DNA from: CAZFIM01 sp964519615
GTDB lineage: Bacteria > Chloroflexota > Dehalococcoidia > GIF9 > UBA5629
NCBI GenBank assembly: GCA_964519615.1
Contig: CAZFIM010000002.1
Span: 1 to 64,000 of the forward strand
Direction of reading: 5' to 3'
DNA length: 64,000 bases
The notes under the pieces were generated by a model. The model was not told the origin of the DNA, did not search any database, and saw only the letters and a program-made list of their open reading frames with translations. Shown here in pieces: positions 9,348-18,003 of the stretch. The translations under genes and the position numbers were made by a program. The stretch's first letter is position 1. Each line of letters starts with the position of its first letter.

Positions 9348-10184
9348 ATGAATGACTATTTTAAAGGAAAGGTTGCTCTAATCACCGGCGGGTCCAGCGG
9401 CATCGGATTGGCTACAGCGGAGCTGCTGGCCCAAAAGGGTGCCCATATCTGGTTATTGGCTCGCAATCGGGAGCGGCTGCAGGCGGCGCTGGCGGAAGTA
9501 GAATCCCGGTGCGCAAATACCTCACAACGCTGCGGTTTTATGGCAGCTGATGTCACTAAAATCGACCAGGTAAACAGCGCAGTTGCGGAGGTAACGGCGG
9601 CAAGCGGAGCGCCCGATATCCTTATTAACTGCGCAGGTGATGTTCATCCACAGCTCTTCTGCGATATGGACCTCTCCGTCATCCAAAAAATCATGGAACT
9701 GGACTATTACGGTACCGTATTTATCACCAAGGCCTGTCTTCCAGCCATGATAGAGCGCCGCTCCGGCTATATCGTCAACCTTTCATCGGCATACGGTTTT
9801 TTAGGAGGGTACGGCTATTCCGCATACTGTGCCGCCAAATACGCGGTGCGCGGATTCTCCGACTCCTTGAGAGCAGAGCTGAAGCCGCTCGGTATAGGGA
9901 TATCGGTTGTCTTTCCGCAGAACACAGCCACCCCTCAATTTGAAAGGGAGAGGATGAACAGGTCACCCGTCATGAACGCTCTGGATAAGACCAAAACTAT
10001 CAGCAGCGCAGACGTTGCTAAGGCAATCGTGCGCGGTATCGAACGTAAGCAGTACATTATTCTGTGCGGGGGAGAGGCAAAATCCCTTTATTTGCTTACT
10101 CGCTTGCTGGGAGGAGGAATTTATCATATCATGGACCGTGTTGTGGCAAACGCAGAGAAGAAAACCGAAAGAATGAGAAAATAG
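9348..10184 (+). CDS. Short-chain dehydrogenase, 3-ketodihydrosphingosine-reductase-like
   Basis: A 278-residue classical short-chain dehydrogenase/reductase. The NAD(P) loop is TGGSSGIG (about residue 14), followed by NCAG, and the catalytic set is Ser in NLSSAYG with Tyr and Lys in YCAAKYAVRG. The C-terminal extension past about residue 240 and the overall sequence resemble eukaryotic 3-ketodihydrosphingosine reductase (KDSR/Tsc10), which reduces 3-ketosphinganine with NADPH. It ends 3 bases before a serine-palmitoyltransferase-like gene, the enzyme that would make its substrate. Family membership is certain; the substrate is inferred from the pairing. Confidence 0.82.
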   Translation: MNDYFKGKVALITGGSSGIGLATAELLAQKGAHIWLLARNRERLQAALAEVESRCANTSQRCGFMAADVTKIDQVNSAVAEVTAASGAPDILINCAGDVHPQLFCDMDLSVIQKIMELDYYGTVFITKACLPAMIERRSGYIVNLSSAYGFLGGYGYSAYCAAKYAVRGFSDSLRAELKPLGIGISVVFPQNTATPQFERERMNRSPVMNALDKTKTISSADVAKAIVRGIERKQYIILCGGEAKSLYLLTRLLGGGIYHIMDRVVANAEKKTERMRK

Positions 10185-10187
10185 ATT

Positions 10188-11366
10188 ATGGATATCTTCG
10201 ACAAATGTTTTAACTACACCGAGGCAAAAGAGGTCATCAAGTCCGGCTATTATCCTTATTTTATCCCCATGAGCGGCAATGACGGCACGATAGCGGAGTT
10301 CCGCGGGCATAAGCTTATAATGTGCGGCTCAAATAACTATCTTGGATTGACCACTCATCCGGATGTGAGGCAGGCGGCAGTAGATGCTGTCAAACGTTTC
10401 GGTACAAGCTGCACCGGTTCACGCTTCCTGAACGGGACGCTCGAGCTGCATGAGGAATTGGAAAAGGAACTGGCTGATTGGATAGGCAAACCGGCATCGC
10501 TGGTATTCTCTACCGGAATGCAGGTGAACCTCGGCGCAATCAGCTCACTGGTGGGACGAAAGGATATAGTCGTTTTGGATAAAGCGGACCATGCCAGCAT
10601 CGTCGATGGCGCCAGACTGTCATGGGGAGAGATCGCACGCTTTCAGCACAGCGATATGGCAGACATGGAAAAGGTACTTGCAGGTATAGCGGACAACAAC
10701 GGCAAGATAGTAATCGTGGACGGGATCTTCAGCATGGAGGGCGATATAGCCCCACTGCCCGATATCGTGAAATTGTGTAAAAAATACGGTGCACGGTTGA
10801 TGGTAGATGACGCACACTCCATCGGCGTCCTCGGTGATGGGAGGGGAACAGCCGCTCATTTCGGACTTACCGATGAAGTAGACCTTATCATGGGTACTTT
10901 CAGCAAGTCTCTGGCATCCCTGGGTGGTTTTATAGCCGGAGAAGAGGATGTCATCCACTATATCAAACATCATGCCAGGTCATTCATTTTCAGCGCCAGC
11001 ATTTCTCCCGCCAATGCAGCGGCAGCGCTGGCCGCTGTGCGCGTGATACGCAAGGAGCCCGAAAGGGTGAAGCGTGTTAACGATATTGCTGCGTATATGC
11101 GGACGGCCTTCCAAAAAATGGGGTTCAATACGGGGCATTCACAAACTCCGATAATCTCCATCATAATCGGGGATACCGCCAAAACATTCATAACTTGGAA
11201 GCAGCTCTTCGAAAATGGCGTCTTTGTCAATGCATCGGTTTCACCGGCAGTGCCGCAGGGGCAGGAGTTGATCCGCACCAGCTTTATGGCAACTCATACC
11301 GATGAACAGCTCAGCCAGGTGCTCAAGATTGTGGAACGCGTGGGCAAAGAGGTTGGCCTGATCTAA
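10188..11366 (+). CDS. spt: Alpha-oxoamine synthase, probable serine palmitoyltransferase
   Basis: A 392-residue PLP enzyme that would condense an acyl-CoA (or acyl-ACP) with an amino acid. The Schiff-base lysine is K240 in GTFSKSLASLGG; cofactor contacts appear in DKADHASIVDG and VDDAHSIGVLG. The family includes serine palmitoyltransferase, 8-amino-7-oxononanoate synthase, 2-amino-3-ketobutyrate ligase and aminolevulinate synthase. The stretches NYLGLTTHPDV, GSRFLNGTLELHEELE and FSKSLASLGGFIAG look most like bacterial serine palmitoyltransferases, and the gene is translationally coupled to a KDSR-like reductase rather than to biotin or threonine genes. Together they would give sphinganine. 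No ceramide synthase or dedicated acyl carrier protein is in the window. Confidence 0.8.
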   Translation: MDIFDKCFNYTEAKEVIKSGYYPYFIPMSGNDGTIAEFRGHKLIMCGSNNYLGLTTHPDVRQAAVDAVKRFGTSCTGSRFLNGTLELHEELEKELADWIGKPASLVFSTGMQVNLGAISSLVGRKDIVVLDKADHASIVDGARLSWGEIARFQHSDMADMEKVLAGIADNNGKIVIVDGIFSMEGDIAPLPDIVKLCKKYGARLMVDDAHSIGVLGDGRGTAAHFGLTDEVDLIMGTFSKSLASLGGFIAGEEDVIHYIKHHARSFIFSASISPANAAAALAAVRVIRKEPERVKRVNDIAAYMRTAFQKMGFNTGHSQTPIISIIIGDTAKTFITWKQLFENGVFVNASVSPAVPQGQELIRTSFMATHTDEQLSQVLKIVERVGKEVGLI

Positions 11367-11447
11367 ATTCCATGGGCATTACGGCTTGGAGCTAAAGCTT
11401 CGCTTCAAATGTAGCTGCTTCAAGGGGGCGCAACCTCAATGATACGG

Positions 11448-12137
11448 CTATTTGGTTGACAGTTTTTTTGTCACAGCCCGGTGGATGAGATACAAATAGG
11501 GCATGCCCATATTGGTCTCGATAAGTGAATTTATGATAAGCGGCATTATTCCGGCAGGACGTATGCCGCTCAAAAGCAGGACAAGCTCCCAACTGAACTG
11601 AACGCCTATGCCGATTGCCAACAGCCGCAGCAGGTTGACTCTCCTTTCCTTACCGGCTCGCAAATTGCACAGTATCAAATAGAGATAGCCCGCCAGCAGT
11701 ATAACAGCCATTGCGCCATGATAGCCGGCGGTGCCGCGGTGAATGGTAATAACAGGGAAAGAGGTGCCGTAGTTTAAACTCAGGATTGCCACCGCCACCC
11801 AACCAGATACCGTCATCAGACTCCATTCCACCGCATGCCCGTCCCGATCCAGCAGCAGCCATATCCAGGCAAAATTGGTAAATCCATAGCTCATGCTCAG
11901 CCAGAGCAAAAACCAAAACGTATCCGCTCCCTCAACTACACGTGTACCAAGAAGCAAATAAAAAATACCGTAATCGACGGCGAAATAGATAACCCCACCA
12001 GCCAATCCCGCGACCGCAGCAGGATAGCGCCTGCGCCATAGCAGCACGGACGCATAGACGATAAGCCATGCAATGTCCAGATAGATATACAGAGCATTAA
12101 ATGTGCGTGCAACCATCATTTCCATAACGCTCTCCAT
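11448..12137 (-). CDS. Multi-pass membrane protein of unknown function
   Basis: A 229-residue protein with six to seven hydrophobic segments, e.g. ALYIYLDIAWLIVYASVLLW, a glycine-rich second segment, WLSMSYGFTNFAWIWLLL, and VSGWVAVAILSL. I do not recognise the family. The start is uncertain: ATG at 12137 gives the longest form, and an ATG at 12125 is preceded by GGAGAG. It is transcribed opposite to the oxoamine synthase, whose stop lies 81 bases away, and in the same direction as the cupin gene upstream. Confidence 0.6.
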   Translation of the reverse strand: MESVMEMMVARTFNALYIYLDIAWLIVYASVLLWRRRYPAAVAGLAGGVIYFAVDYGIFYLLLGTRVVEGADTFWFLLWLSMSYGFTNFAWIWLLLDRDGHAVEWSLMTVSGWVAVAILSLNYGTSFPVITIHRGTAGYHGAMAVILLAGYLYLILCNLRAGKERRVNLLRLLAIGIGVQFSWELVLLLSGIRPAGIMPLIINSLIETNMGMPYLYLIHRAVTKKLSTK

Positions 12138-12234
12138 AGTGAAAATCCACCGGCTGGAACATGCCGGTCAGCAGCAAATAGCCGGCAGGAAAAACATATG
12201 CCTTATAGATGTTACGTTTGCGCTCACTATCCCG

Positions 12235-12657
12235 CTATTTTTTGATATACGTTCCGGTTGCTACCGTGGAGAAATGGAAAATAGGCCTGTCCACACGCTT
12301 GAGTATAAGCGGACAGTGTTTCACATGAGCCGGCACGAAGATAAGGCAGCTCTTGGTAATTATATGTTTCTCATCTTCCATCCAGAACTCTATTTCAGCG
12401 TTGAGGTTATGCTGGTCATTCGGATCGCTGCTGAAGAAGGCGATAATCTCATCGGCGTCATGGACATGCTGTACAGGCAAAGGAGAGGCGGGATGCAGAT
12501 ACCATGAGGCATTCAATTGAAAAGCCCCCTCAACGACATTTTCATCAAGCCATAGTATTCGTCTGGCAAATTTGTTATATGCAGCAATTGCCTCCGGAGT
12601 AAACGCGGGTGTTTTCAATTCCGTCACAATATATTTCCCGTATTTCGAATCGCTCAT
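12235..12657 (-). CDS. Cupin-like protein
   Basis: About 140 residues. The start is set by a strong AAGGAGG site just upstream of the ATG at 12657; a longer frame to 12720 adds residues encoded by that ribosome site. The middle of the protein has a cupin-like pattern: PVQHVHDADEIIAFF gives a His-x-His-like and Glu metal set, followed by an EIEFWMEDE strand and FVPAHVKHCPL, which looks like the second cupin motif. It may bind a metal and a small ligand. Its role is unknown. Confidence 0.62.
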   Translation of the reverse strand: MSDSKYGKYIVTELKTPAFTPEAIAAYNKFARRILWLDENVVEGAFQLNASWYLHPASPLPVQHVHDADEIIAFFSSDPNDQHNLNAEIEFWMEDEKHIITKSCLIFVPAHVKHCPLILKRVDRPIFHFSTVATGTYIKK

Positions 12658-12894
12658 GCAGGTATCCTCCTTCGATTTTTTGTGCTGGATTTGGTCCTTC
12701 CATAGTATACCATCACTCACAAGATATTTTACCAGTCATATACGGTAAAAGTATCCGCTGCGGAGCGGATCCATACCATACTTATATCAGATCAATCCGG
12801 CAGTCACATGATCGTACTGTAGTGTGGTAGACTATAAACACCGTATAAATCGGAACATACTGTTCTCGCAATTCAAACAGGAGGTGGTGATACC
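12658..12894. other. Divergent intergenic region
   Basis: Separates the minus-strand cupin gene from the plus-strand metallo-beta-lactamase gene. It holds a short hairpin at 12753-12770 (ATCCGCT, four-base loop GCGG, AGCGGAT), whose role is unclear because both neighbours start here and none ends. A GGAGGTG ribosome site at 12880-12886 serves the plus-strand gene. Confidence 0.5.
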
Positions 12895-13710
12895 ATACAG
12901 CTTACTAAGAATATATTTGTTGAGACTAAATGGTCAGGAGCTAATGTGGGATGCGTTATCACATCTGAGGGGTTGATACTTATCGATACGCCGCATGCGC
13001 CTTCCAACGGCCTGGCCTGGAAAAAGGAGGTGGAGAGCCGCGGCAAGGTTACATATTTAATCAATACCGAGGGGCATGATGACCACTATTCCTGCAACTT
13101 TCTTTTTGACGTTCCGGTAATCGCTCATGAGAAAACCAGAGAGGCAATAAGGAAAGCGGACGTTAAACATATAGTCGAGGTTATTGCGCATAAAGACTCC
13201 GGATTTGCACGGGTAGCCAATGACTTCAGGTTGAAACTGCCTTCTATAACGTTCTCTGAAAAAGCGGCTTTATTCTCCGGGGAGCATAATTTTAATCTTA
13301 TGCATACGCCCGGCCACAGCGCCGGCCTTATAGCGGTACATATTCCCGAAGAGAGGGTCGTTTTTACCGGAGATACTGTAACCTATAAAATCCAGGGCTT
13401 TCTCCATGAAGCTGACCCGTTTATCTGGCTGCATTCCATAAAAGAGCTGGAGAAACTGGATGTAGACCGCATAGTCCCCGGACACGGGGAACCCTGCGAT
13501 AAAAGTTTTCTGAAAGAGGAGGCTGATTTTGTCAGCGAATGTATTGATAAGATACAAGAAGCCCTGAAAAAGGGGTGGTCTAAGGAAGAGACTATCGCTA
13601 AAGTCTCATTCGTGCGGTTTCCGCTGGACGGCGGTCTGGAAGAATACGGCCCGGTCTTGCTCAAGATGAGTGTATCGAATATGTACGATGTTGTAGCCGC
13701 GCACGGGTAA
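12895..13710 (+). CDS. Metallo-beta-lactamase-fold hydrolase, apparently with an AUA start
   Basis: About 271 residues of MBL fold. The usual HxHxDH metal motif appears as ExHxDH (TEGHDDHYSCN), so the first histidine is glutamate; the other ligands look intact in HTPGHSAG, FTGDTV and VPGHGE. The start is puzzling. The conserved first strands (NIFVETKWSGANVGCVIT) lie upstream of the first GTG (12946), but no ATG, GTG or TTG occurs in frame there. A GGAGG site at 12880-12884 is spaced correctly for an ATA at 12895, which is used here. An ATA start is rare, so a base-calling error (ATG read as ATA) is an alternative. Substrate unknown. Confidence 0.75.
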   Translation: MQLTKNIFVETKWSGANVGCVITSEGLILIDTPHAPSNGLAWKKEVESRGKVTYLINTEGHDDHYSCNFLFDVPVIAHEKTREAIRKADVKHIVEVIAHKDSGFARVANDFRLKLPSITFSEKAALFSGEHNFNLMHTPGHSAGLIAVHIPEERVVFTGDTVTYKIQGFLHEADPFIWLHSIKELEKLDVDRIVPGHGEPCDKSFLKEEADFVSECIDKIQEALKKGWSKEETIAKVSFVRFPLDGGLEEYGPVLLKMSVSNMYDVVAAHG

Positions 13711-13821
13711 GACGAGAGCCCGCATACGATTTTTTTAGTATATGGTGAATTAAAAGGGTAGAAATAAAATGTCGGGGATTTTATAATAACCCGGCAGGGA
13801 AAAAATTTGCAGGAGTTGTTG

Positions 13822-14658
13822 ATGGAAACGGTACTATCGAGTGCAACAAAAACAGTAAAAATCAGTGATAAATTGCCCACCGTGATTATCGGCGAGCGTA
13901 TCAATCCTTCCGGCAAGAAAAAGATGGCAGAGGCGCTCAAAAGCGGTGATCTTGAGATTATAAGGACTGAAGCAGCGGCTCAGGTAGCTGCCGGAGCGGA
14001 TATACTCGATGTCAATGTCAACATCTTCGGCATTGATGAAGCATCCCTGCTTCCCCGGGCGGTTAAAACCGTTATGGAAGTAACGGATGTACCGCTGTGC
14101 ATAGACAGCAATAATGCAGCATCGGTTGAAGCAGCGCTCAAGATATATCAGGGCAAAGCGCTGATTAACTCGGTAACAGGCGAGGAACAATCGCTTCATA
14201 ATGTACTTGCGCTGGCAAAGGAATATAACGCAGCCGTCATCGGGCTGGTGCAGGATGAGGAAGGAATCCCCAAGACAGTGGATAAACGGCTTTCCGTTGC
14301 CCACAAAATAGTAGAGCGGGCGGCGAAAATGGGTATTCCACCTGAAGATATTGTGATAGATTGTCTGGTACTGGCTATCGGAGCTGATGCCGGTTCAGGC
14401 ATCTACTGTTTGGAGACAATCCGGAGAGTACGAAAAGAACTCGGCGTGAACATCACGCTGGCAGCCAGCAATATCTCCTTCGGCATGCCGGAGCGAAATT
14501 TGCTCACAGGCGCCTTTATAGCAGCTACTATTACGGCAGGGGCAACCTCTTTAATTGCGGATACAGCTAAAATACGCCCCAGCGTTTTGGCGGCAGACCT
14601 GATAGCGGGAAGAGACCAGCGCGCCAGGCGCTATATCAGCGGGACAAGAAAAGCATAA
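13822..14658 (+). CDS. Methyltetrahydrofolate:corrinoid methyltransferase-like pterin-binding protein
   Basis: A 278-residue TIM-barrel pterin-binding protein. Motifs typical of the AcsE/MtvC/MetH-pterin group are GERINPSG at the N-terminus, DVNVN, CIDSNN, LINSVTGEE, and AASNISFGMP. Such proteins transfer the methyl of methyl-tetrahydrofolate to a corrinoid protein, or the reverse during demethylation. No corrinoid protein or other Wood-Ljungdahl gene is adjacent, so its partner is unknown. ATG 13822 is preferred over the in-frame TTG at 13807 because an AGGAG site precedes it by six bases. AcsE is about 260-270 residues, so the length is normal. Confidence 0.85.
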   Translation: METVLSSATKTVKISDKLPTVIIGERINPSGKKKMAEALKSGDLEIIRTEAAAQVAAGADILDVNVNIFGIDEASLLPRAVKTVMEVTDVPLCIDSNNAASVEAALKIYQGKALINSVTGEEQSLHNVLALAKEYNAAVIGLVQDEEGIPKTVDKRLSVAHKIVERAAKMGIPPEDIVIDCLVLAIGADAGSGIYCLETIRRVRKELGVNITLAASNISFGMPERNLLTGAFIAATITAGATSLIADTAKIRPSVLAADLIAGRDQRARRYISGTRKA

Positions 14659-14966
14659 CCGCAAATCTGTGACTGTTATTACGTTCCTGCGTGTGCGCAC
14701 ATTTGTAATCATGGTATGTATCGGCTTTTCAATGTGAAATCCATACCATCCGCTGTTACGTGATAACTACCGCAAGTTAAATATGAATGTCCCTTTAAAC
14801 ACTCAAACATATACTGTTAAATGCCCATACTATTCGATGAAACGGAAACAATAGAAAACCGGCTGGATTCATTTGGAATTGATTGTAAACGTGCAATAGG
14901 TTACCATTATTAAAAAAGGCGGTCCTCCTCTTCACATCGTATTATAACATTTAGAAAAGCTGCCTG
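14659..14966. other. Intergenic stretch without a supported gene
   Basis: About 310 bases between the methyltransferase and the molybdopterin oxidoreductase. A 30-codon ATG frame at 14821-14913 has no ribosome site and no recognisable product. I see no tRNA, clear terminator or riboswitch. Confidence 0.5.
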
Positions 14967-14996
14967 TTGCCGGGCATGACGCGAGGACTAAATAGA

Positions 14997-17213
14997 ATGA
15001 GCGTTTTAAAAAAAACACGCACACCGCAAGCCGGTCATAATTCAGAGGAGAAAGTAGTAACGACTTTCTGCTCTTTGTGCGGGCCGAGCATGGCCTGTGG
15101 GATTAATTGCTACGTCAAGGACGGGAAGCTGATAAGGGTGGAAGGCATGAAGGAATCACCTGTGAACCGGGGCAAGCTTTGTCCTAAAGCATTTGCTTCA
15201 GCTCAGTGGCTTTACTCTCCCCGGCGCCTCAAATACCCGTTGGTGCGGGCCGGGAACAAAGGGGAGGGGAAATTTGAGAAAATTTCCTGGGATGAAGCGC
15301 TCGATATCATAGCCGCCAAACTGATCGAACAAAAGAGAATTTACGGACCGGAATCGCTCGCGGTCCTCTCGCCACAGCGTCGTAACTACAGCGACCTGCT
15401 TTACCGTTTCCTCATCGCACATGGAAGCCCGAATTACGGCCACAGCGGAATTTGTTTTGTTCAGCGTGCTTTTGGATTCTCCTATACTCTCGGCACGCCC
15501 CCGATGACAACGCCGGACTTCAGCAACACCAACCTCATTATTGTCTGGGGCGCCAATCCCGTCTATGCCGGCACCTCTATGGGCAATCTTAAAAAAATTC
15601 TCGATGCGAGGGACAGGGGCGCTCGTCTTGTTGTAATAAAACCGGAGATGCAGCCGGATGCTGCACTCGCGGACATCTGGGTACCTGTCAGGCCGGGAAC
15701 GGACTGCGCGCTGGCATTGGCGATGCTCAACGTAATTGTCACTGAAAACCTCTATGATGAGGACTTCGTTTCGAGGTGGTGCTACGGCTTCGAAAAGCTT
15801 GTACCTCACATACATAAATATACGCCGGAATGGGCCGGGCCTATAACAGGAATATCTGCTGATCAAATTCGGCACATTGCCAGACTATATGCAACAACGA
15901 AAGGGGCATGTATGTATGCAGGCAATGCCTTTGATCAGACGGCGTCATCGAACAATGCCGTACGTGCTATTGCCATTCTCATTGCAATAACGGGAAATCT
16001 GGACAGGCCGGGCGGGAATATTGTCCCCACCGGCAGCACAATGCCGGCAGTGAAAACTCTTCATCTGAGGGAACGGTATACACAGGAGTGGATAGACAAG
16101 CTTGTGGGCCCGGAAATGCCCCGGTTCTTCCAGCCATGGATAGAGGGGACATCCTCCGCCTATTATAGATGTATCGATAGCGTGCTCACAGAAAAGCCCT
16201 ACCCTATCAGGGCTATAATTGCGCCTGGAACTCAACCGACAGTTATTACACGCGGCTCTGCAAGAATCATTGAAGCGCTCAAAAAACTGGAATTCTTTGT
16301 CGTAATGGATGTGACTAAGAACGCAGCTATGCCATGGGCGGACGTGGTTATACCTGTCGCTTCCATGTATGAATGCGATCATCCGTTTGAAGCCGGTCTG
16401 GGCAACTGGATAATGGCCAGAAACAAAGTGGTTGAACCGCTTGGAGACTATAAATCGGACTATCAATTCTGGCTAGACCTGGCTGTAAAAATGGGTTACG
16501 GCGCTGATTTCTGGAACGGTAGTATTGAGGACTGCATGAACTATCAGCTTGAGAATTTCGGGATGACGATGGCTGAACTGCGCAAATATCCACACGGCAT
16601 CATCTACGAGCCGAAGCCAATGGAATATGAAAAATATGAAAAGATATTCTCCACACAGAGCAGCCGCCTTTCTGCCGCCCCCTACCTGCCGCAGGGAAAA
16701 GTGGCCATCTACAATACCACTTTTGAGGAACAGGGATATAATCCGCTGCCTGAATGGGTTGACGCTCCTGAAAGCCCTACTTCCACCCCCAAGCTTTTAG
16801 AGAAATATCCGCTCATGTTTTTTGACACGCATACATCCAATACGTATATTCACGGCTGGCTGCACAACGTACCTTACCTGCGTGAGGTAGAGCCCGATCC
16901 ATGGATACATATTCATCCTGAAACCGCAAGCGCACGCGGTATTGAAAACGGCGACTGGGTAATTGTGGAATCGCCCCACGGGTGGATAAAAGTCAAGGCT
17001 ATTCATTTCCCCGGAATCCGCCCTGATACGATCATGGGTATCCACGGATGGTGGCAGGGATGTGATGAGATGGGCCGGCCCGACTACACTCCCCTCAACG
17101 GAGGGGCGAATGTAAACGTATTATACAGCGCGGATCCGGCTAAAGCGTTCGATCCGCTGGTGACAGCAATGTCCAAGCAAACCCTTGTCCAGGTAAGAAA
17201 AGTAGGAAAATAA
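14997..17213 (+). CDS. Molybdopterin (Mo/W) oxidoreductase, DMSO-reductase family catalytic subunit
   Basis: A 738-residue catalytic subunit. The N-terminal FeS site is CSLCGPSMACGINC with a later LCPK cysteine, a spacing wider than the common CxxCxxxC. The cofactor region is clear (IVWGANPVYAGTSMG, VVIKPEMQPDAALADIWVPVRPGTDCALALAM). The likely metal ligand is the cysteine in YGHSGICFVQ, as in polysulfide/thiosulfate-reductase-like enzymes; it is not a selenocysteine. The C-terminal dinucleotide-binding domain begins around LLEKYPLMFFDTHTSNTY. There is no twin-arginine signal, so it is probably cytoplasmic. ATG 14997 is chosen over TTG 14967. Its four-cluster FeS partner follows 47 bases later; no membrane anchor is present. 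The substrate cannot be told. Confidence 0.86.
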   Translation: MSVLKKTRTPQAGHNSEEKVVTTFCSLCGPSMACGINCYVKDGKLIRVEGMKESPVNRGKLCPKAFASAQWLYSPRRLKYPLVRAGNKGEGKFEKISWDEALDIIAAKLIEQKRIYGPESLAVLSPQRRNYSDLLYRFLIAHGSPNYGHSGICFVQRAFGFSYTLGTPPMTTPDFSNTNLIIVWGANPVYAGTSMGNLKKILDARDRGARLVVIKPEMQPDAALADIWVPVRPGTDCALALAMLNVIVTENLYDEDFVSRWCYGFEKLVPHIHKYTPEWAGPITGISADQIRHIARLYATTKGACMYAGNAFDQTASSNNAVRAIAILIAITGNLDRPGGNIVPTGSTMPAVKTLHLRERYTQEWIDKLVGPEMPRFFQPWIEGTSSAYYRCIDSVLTEKPYPIRAIIAPGTQPTVITRGSARIIEALKKLEFFVVMDVTKNAAMPWADVVIPVASMYECDHPFEAGLGNWIMARNKVVEPLGDYKSDYQFWLDLAVKMGYGADFWNGSIEDCMNYQLENFGMTMAELRKYPHGIIYEPKPMEYEKYEKIFSTQSSRLSAAPYLPQGKVAIYNTTFEEQGYNPLPEWVDAPESPTSTPKLLEKYPLMFFDTHTSNTYIHGWLHNVPYLREVEPDPWIHIHPETASARGIENGDWVIVESPHGWIKVKAIHFPGIRPDTIMGIHGWWQGCDEMGRPDYTPLNGGANVNVLYSADPAKAFDPLVTAMSKQTLVQVRKVGK

Positions 17214-17260
17214 AGTGTGATATTCACCATGGACATTATGGTAAAACAGGATGATTATAT

Positions 17261-17788
17261 ATGATAAAGCAGTATGCTTTCTATTATGATGCCAACAGAT
17301 GTGTGAAGTGTCATGCCTGTGAAATAGCGTGCAAAAGTATTCATAACGTCGAGGCAGGAATCCAGTGGAGAAAAGTCAGTGAAAGCTGGAGCGGTGCGTT
17401 TCCCGCTGTGCGCAGAACATTTCTTTCACTGGCATGCATGCACTGCGCTGTACCGGCCTGTGGCGCTGTCTGTCCCACCGGAGCGATTGTCAAACGTGCT
17501 GAAGATGGCATTGTGACTGTTGATAAAGCATTGTGTAACGGCTGCCGAGACTGCTATAATGCCTGCCCCTTCGATATACCGCAATTCGGCTCTGATGGTA
17601 CCATGCAGAAATGTGATTTCTGCCTTGATACCGGGAACGGACCGGCCTGTGCGGCTGCTTGCCCCGCCGAAGCTCTGAGCTATGGTTCCCTGAACGAATT
17701 TGCAGACGAGATAAAAGCAGGAACCATAAGTTTATACGAGGGGAAAACCGGGCCTTCACTGGTAATAAAAAACCGCAGGTCAAAATAA
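17261..17788 (+). CDS. Four-cluster ferredoxin-type electron-transfer subunit (DmsB/PsrB-like)
   Basis: A 175-residue protein whose cysteines fit four [4Fe-4S] clusters: CVKCHACEIACK near the N-terminus, CMHCAVPACGAVCP, CNGCRDCYNACP, and CDFCLDTGNGPACAAACP. This is the layout of the B subunit of DMSO-, polysulfide- and related reductases. It would carry electrons to or from the molybdopterin subunit encoded just upstream. There is no signal peptide, consistent with the partner's lack of a Tat signal. No membrane C subunit follows, so electrons probably come from a soluble carrier. Confidence 0.88.
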   Translation: MIKQYAFYYDANRCVKCHACEIACKSIHNVEAGIQWRKVSESWSGAFPAVRRTFLSLACMHCAVPACGAVCPTGAIVKRAEDGIVTVDKALCNGCRDCYNACPFDIPQFGSDGTMQKCDFCLDTGNGPACAAACPAEALSYGSLNEFADEIKAGTISLYEGKTGPSLVIKNRRSK

Positions 17789-18003
17789 TATCGGCACGTA
17801 CAATCGAAGCAGTTCATGCATTATTTATTAATAAATGTGTTTAAAACCTGTATAATTGAGCATGGCAGCTATGATAATATACCATTCACAAGGTGAGAGT
17901 TCGGGGGGCAAAGCAGTATAAACACCTTCTTGAATTCTTTCGTTACATAAATAACTCCCAGGTTGCACCAGATAATAAATACGGAATTATTACGAGAGGA
18001 AGA

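Noticed and set aside
12103..12507. Plus-strand open frame of 134 codons over the membrane protein and cupin genes
   Set aside because: The minus-strand cupin gene has a strong ribosome site and family-like sequence; the plus-strand product looks random.
12753..12770. Short hairpin as terminator
   Set aside because: No gene ends near it; both neighbours start on either side.
14821..14913. 30-codon ATG frame between the methyltransferase and molybdopterin oxidoreductase
   Set aside because: No ribosome site, no recognisable sequence, and chance frames of this length are common.
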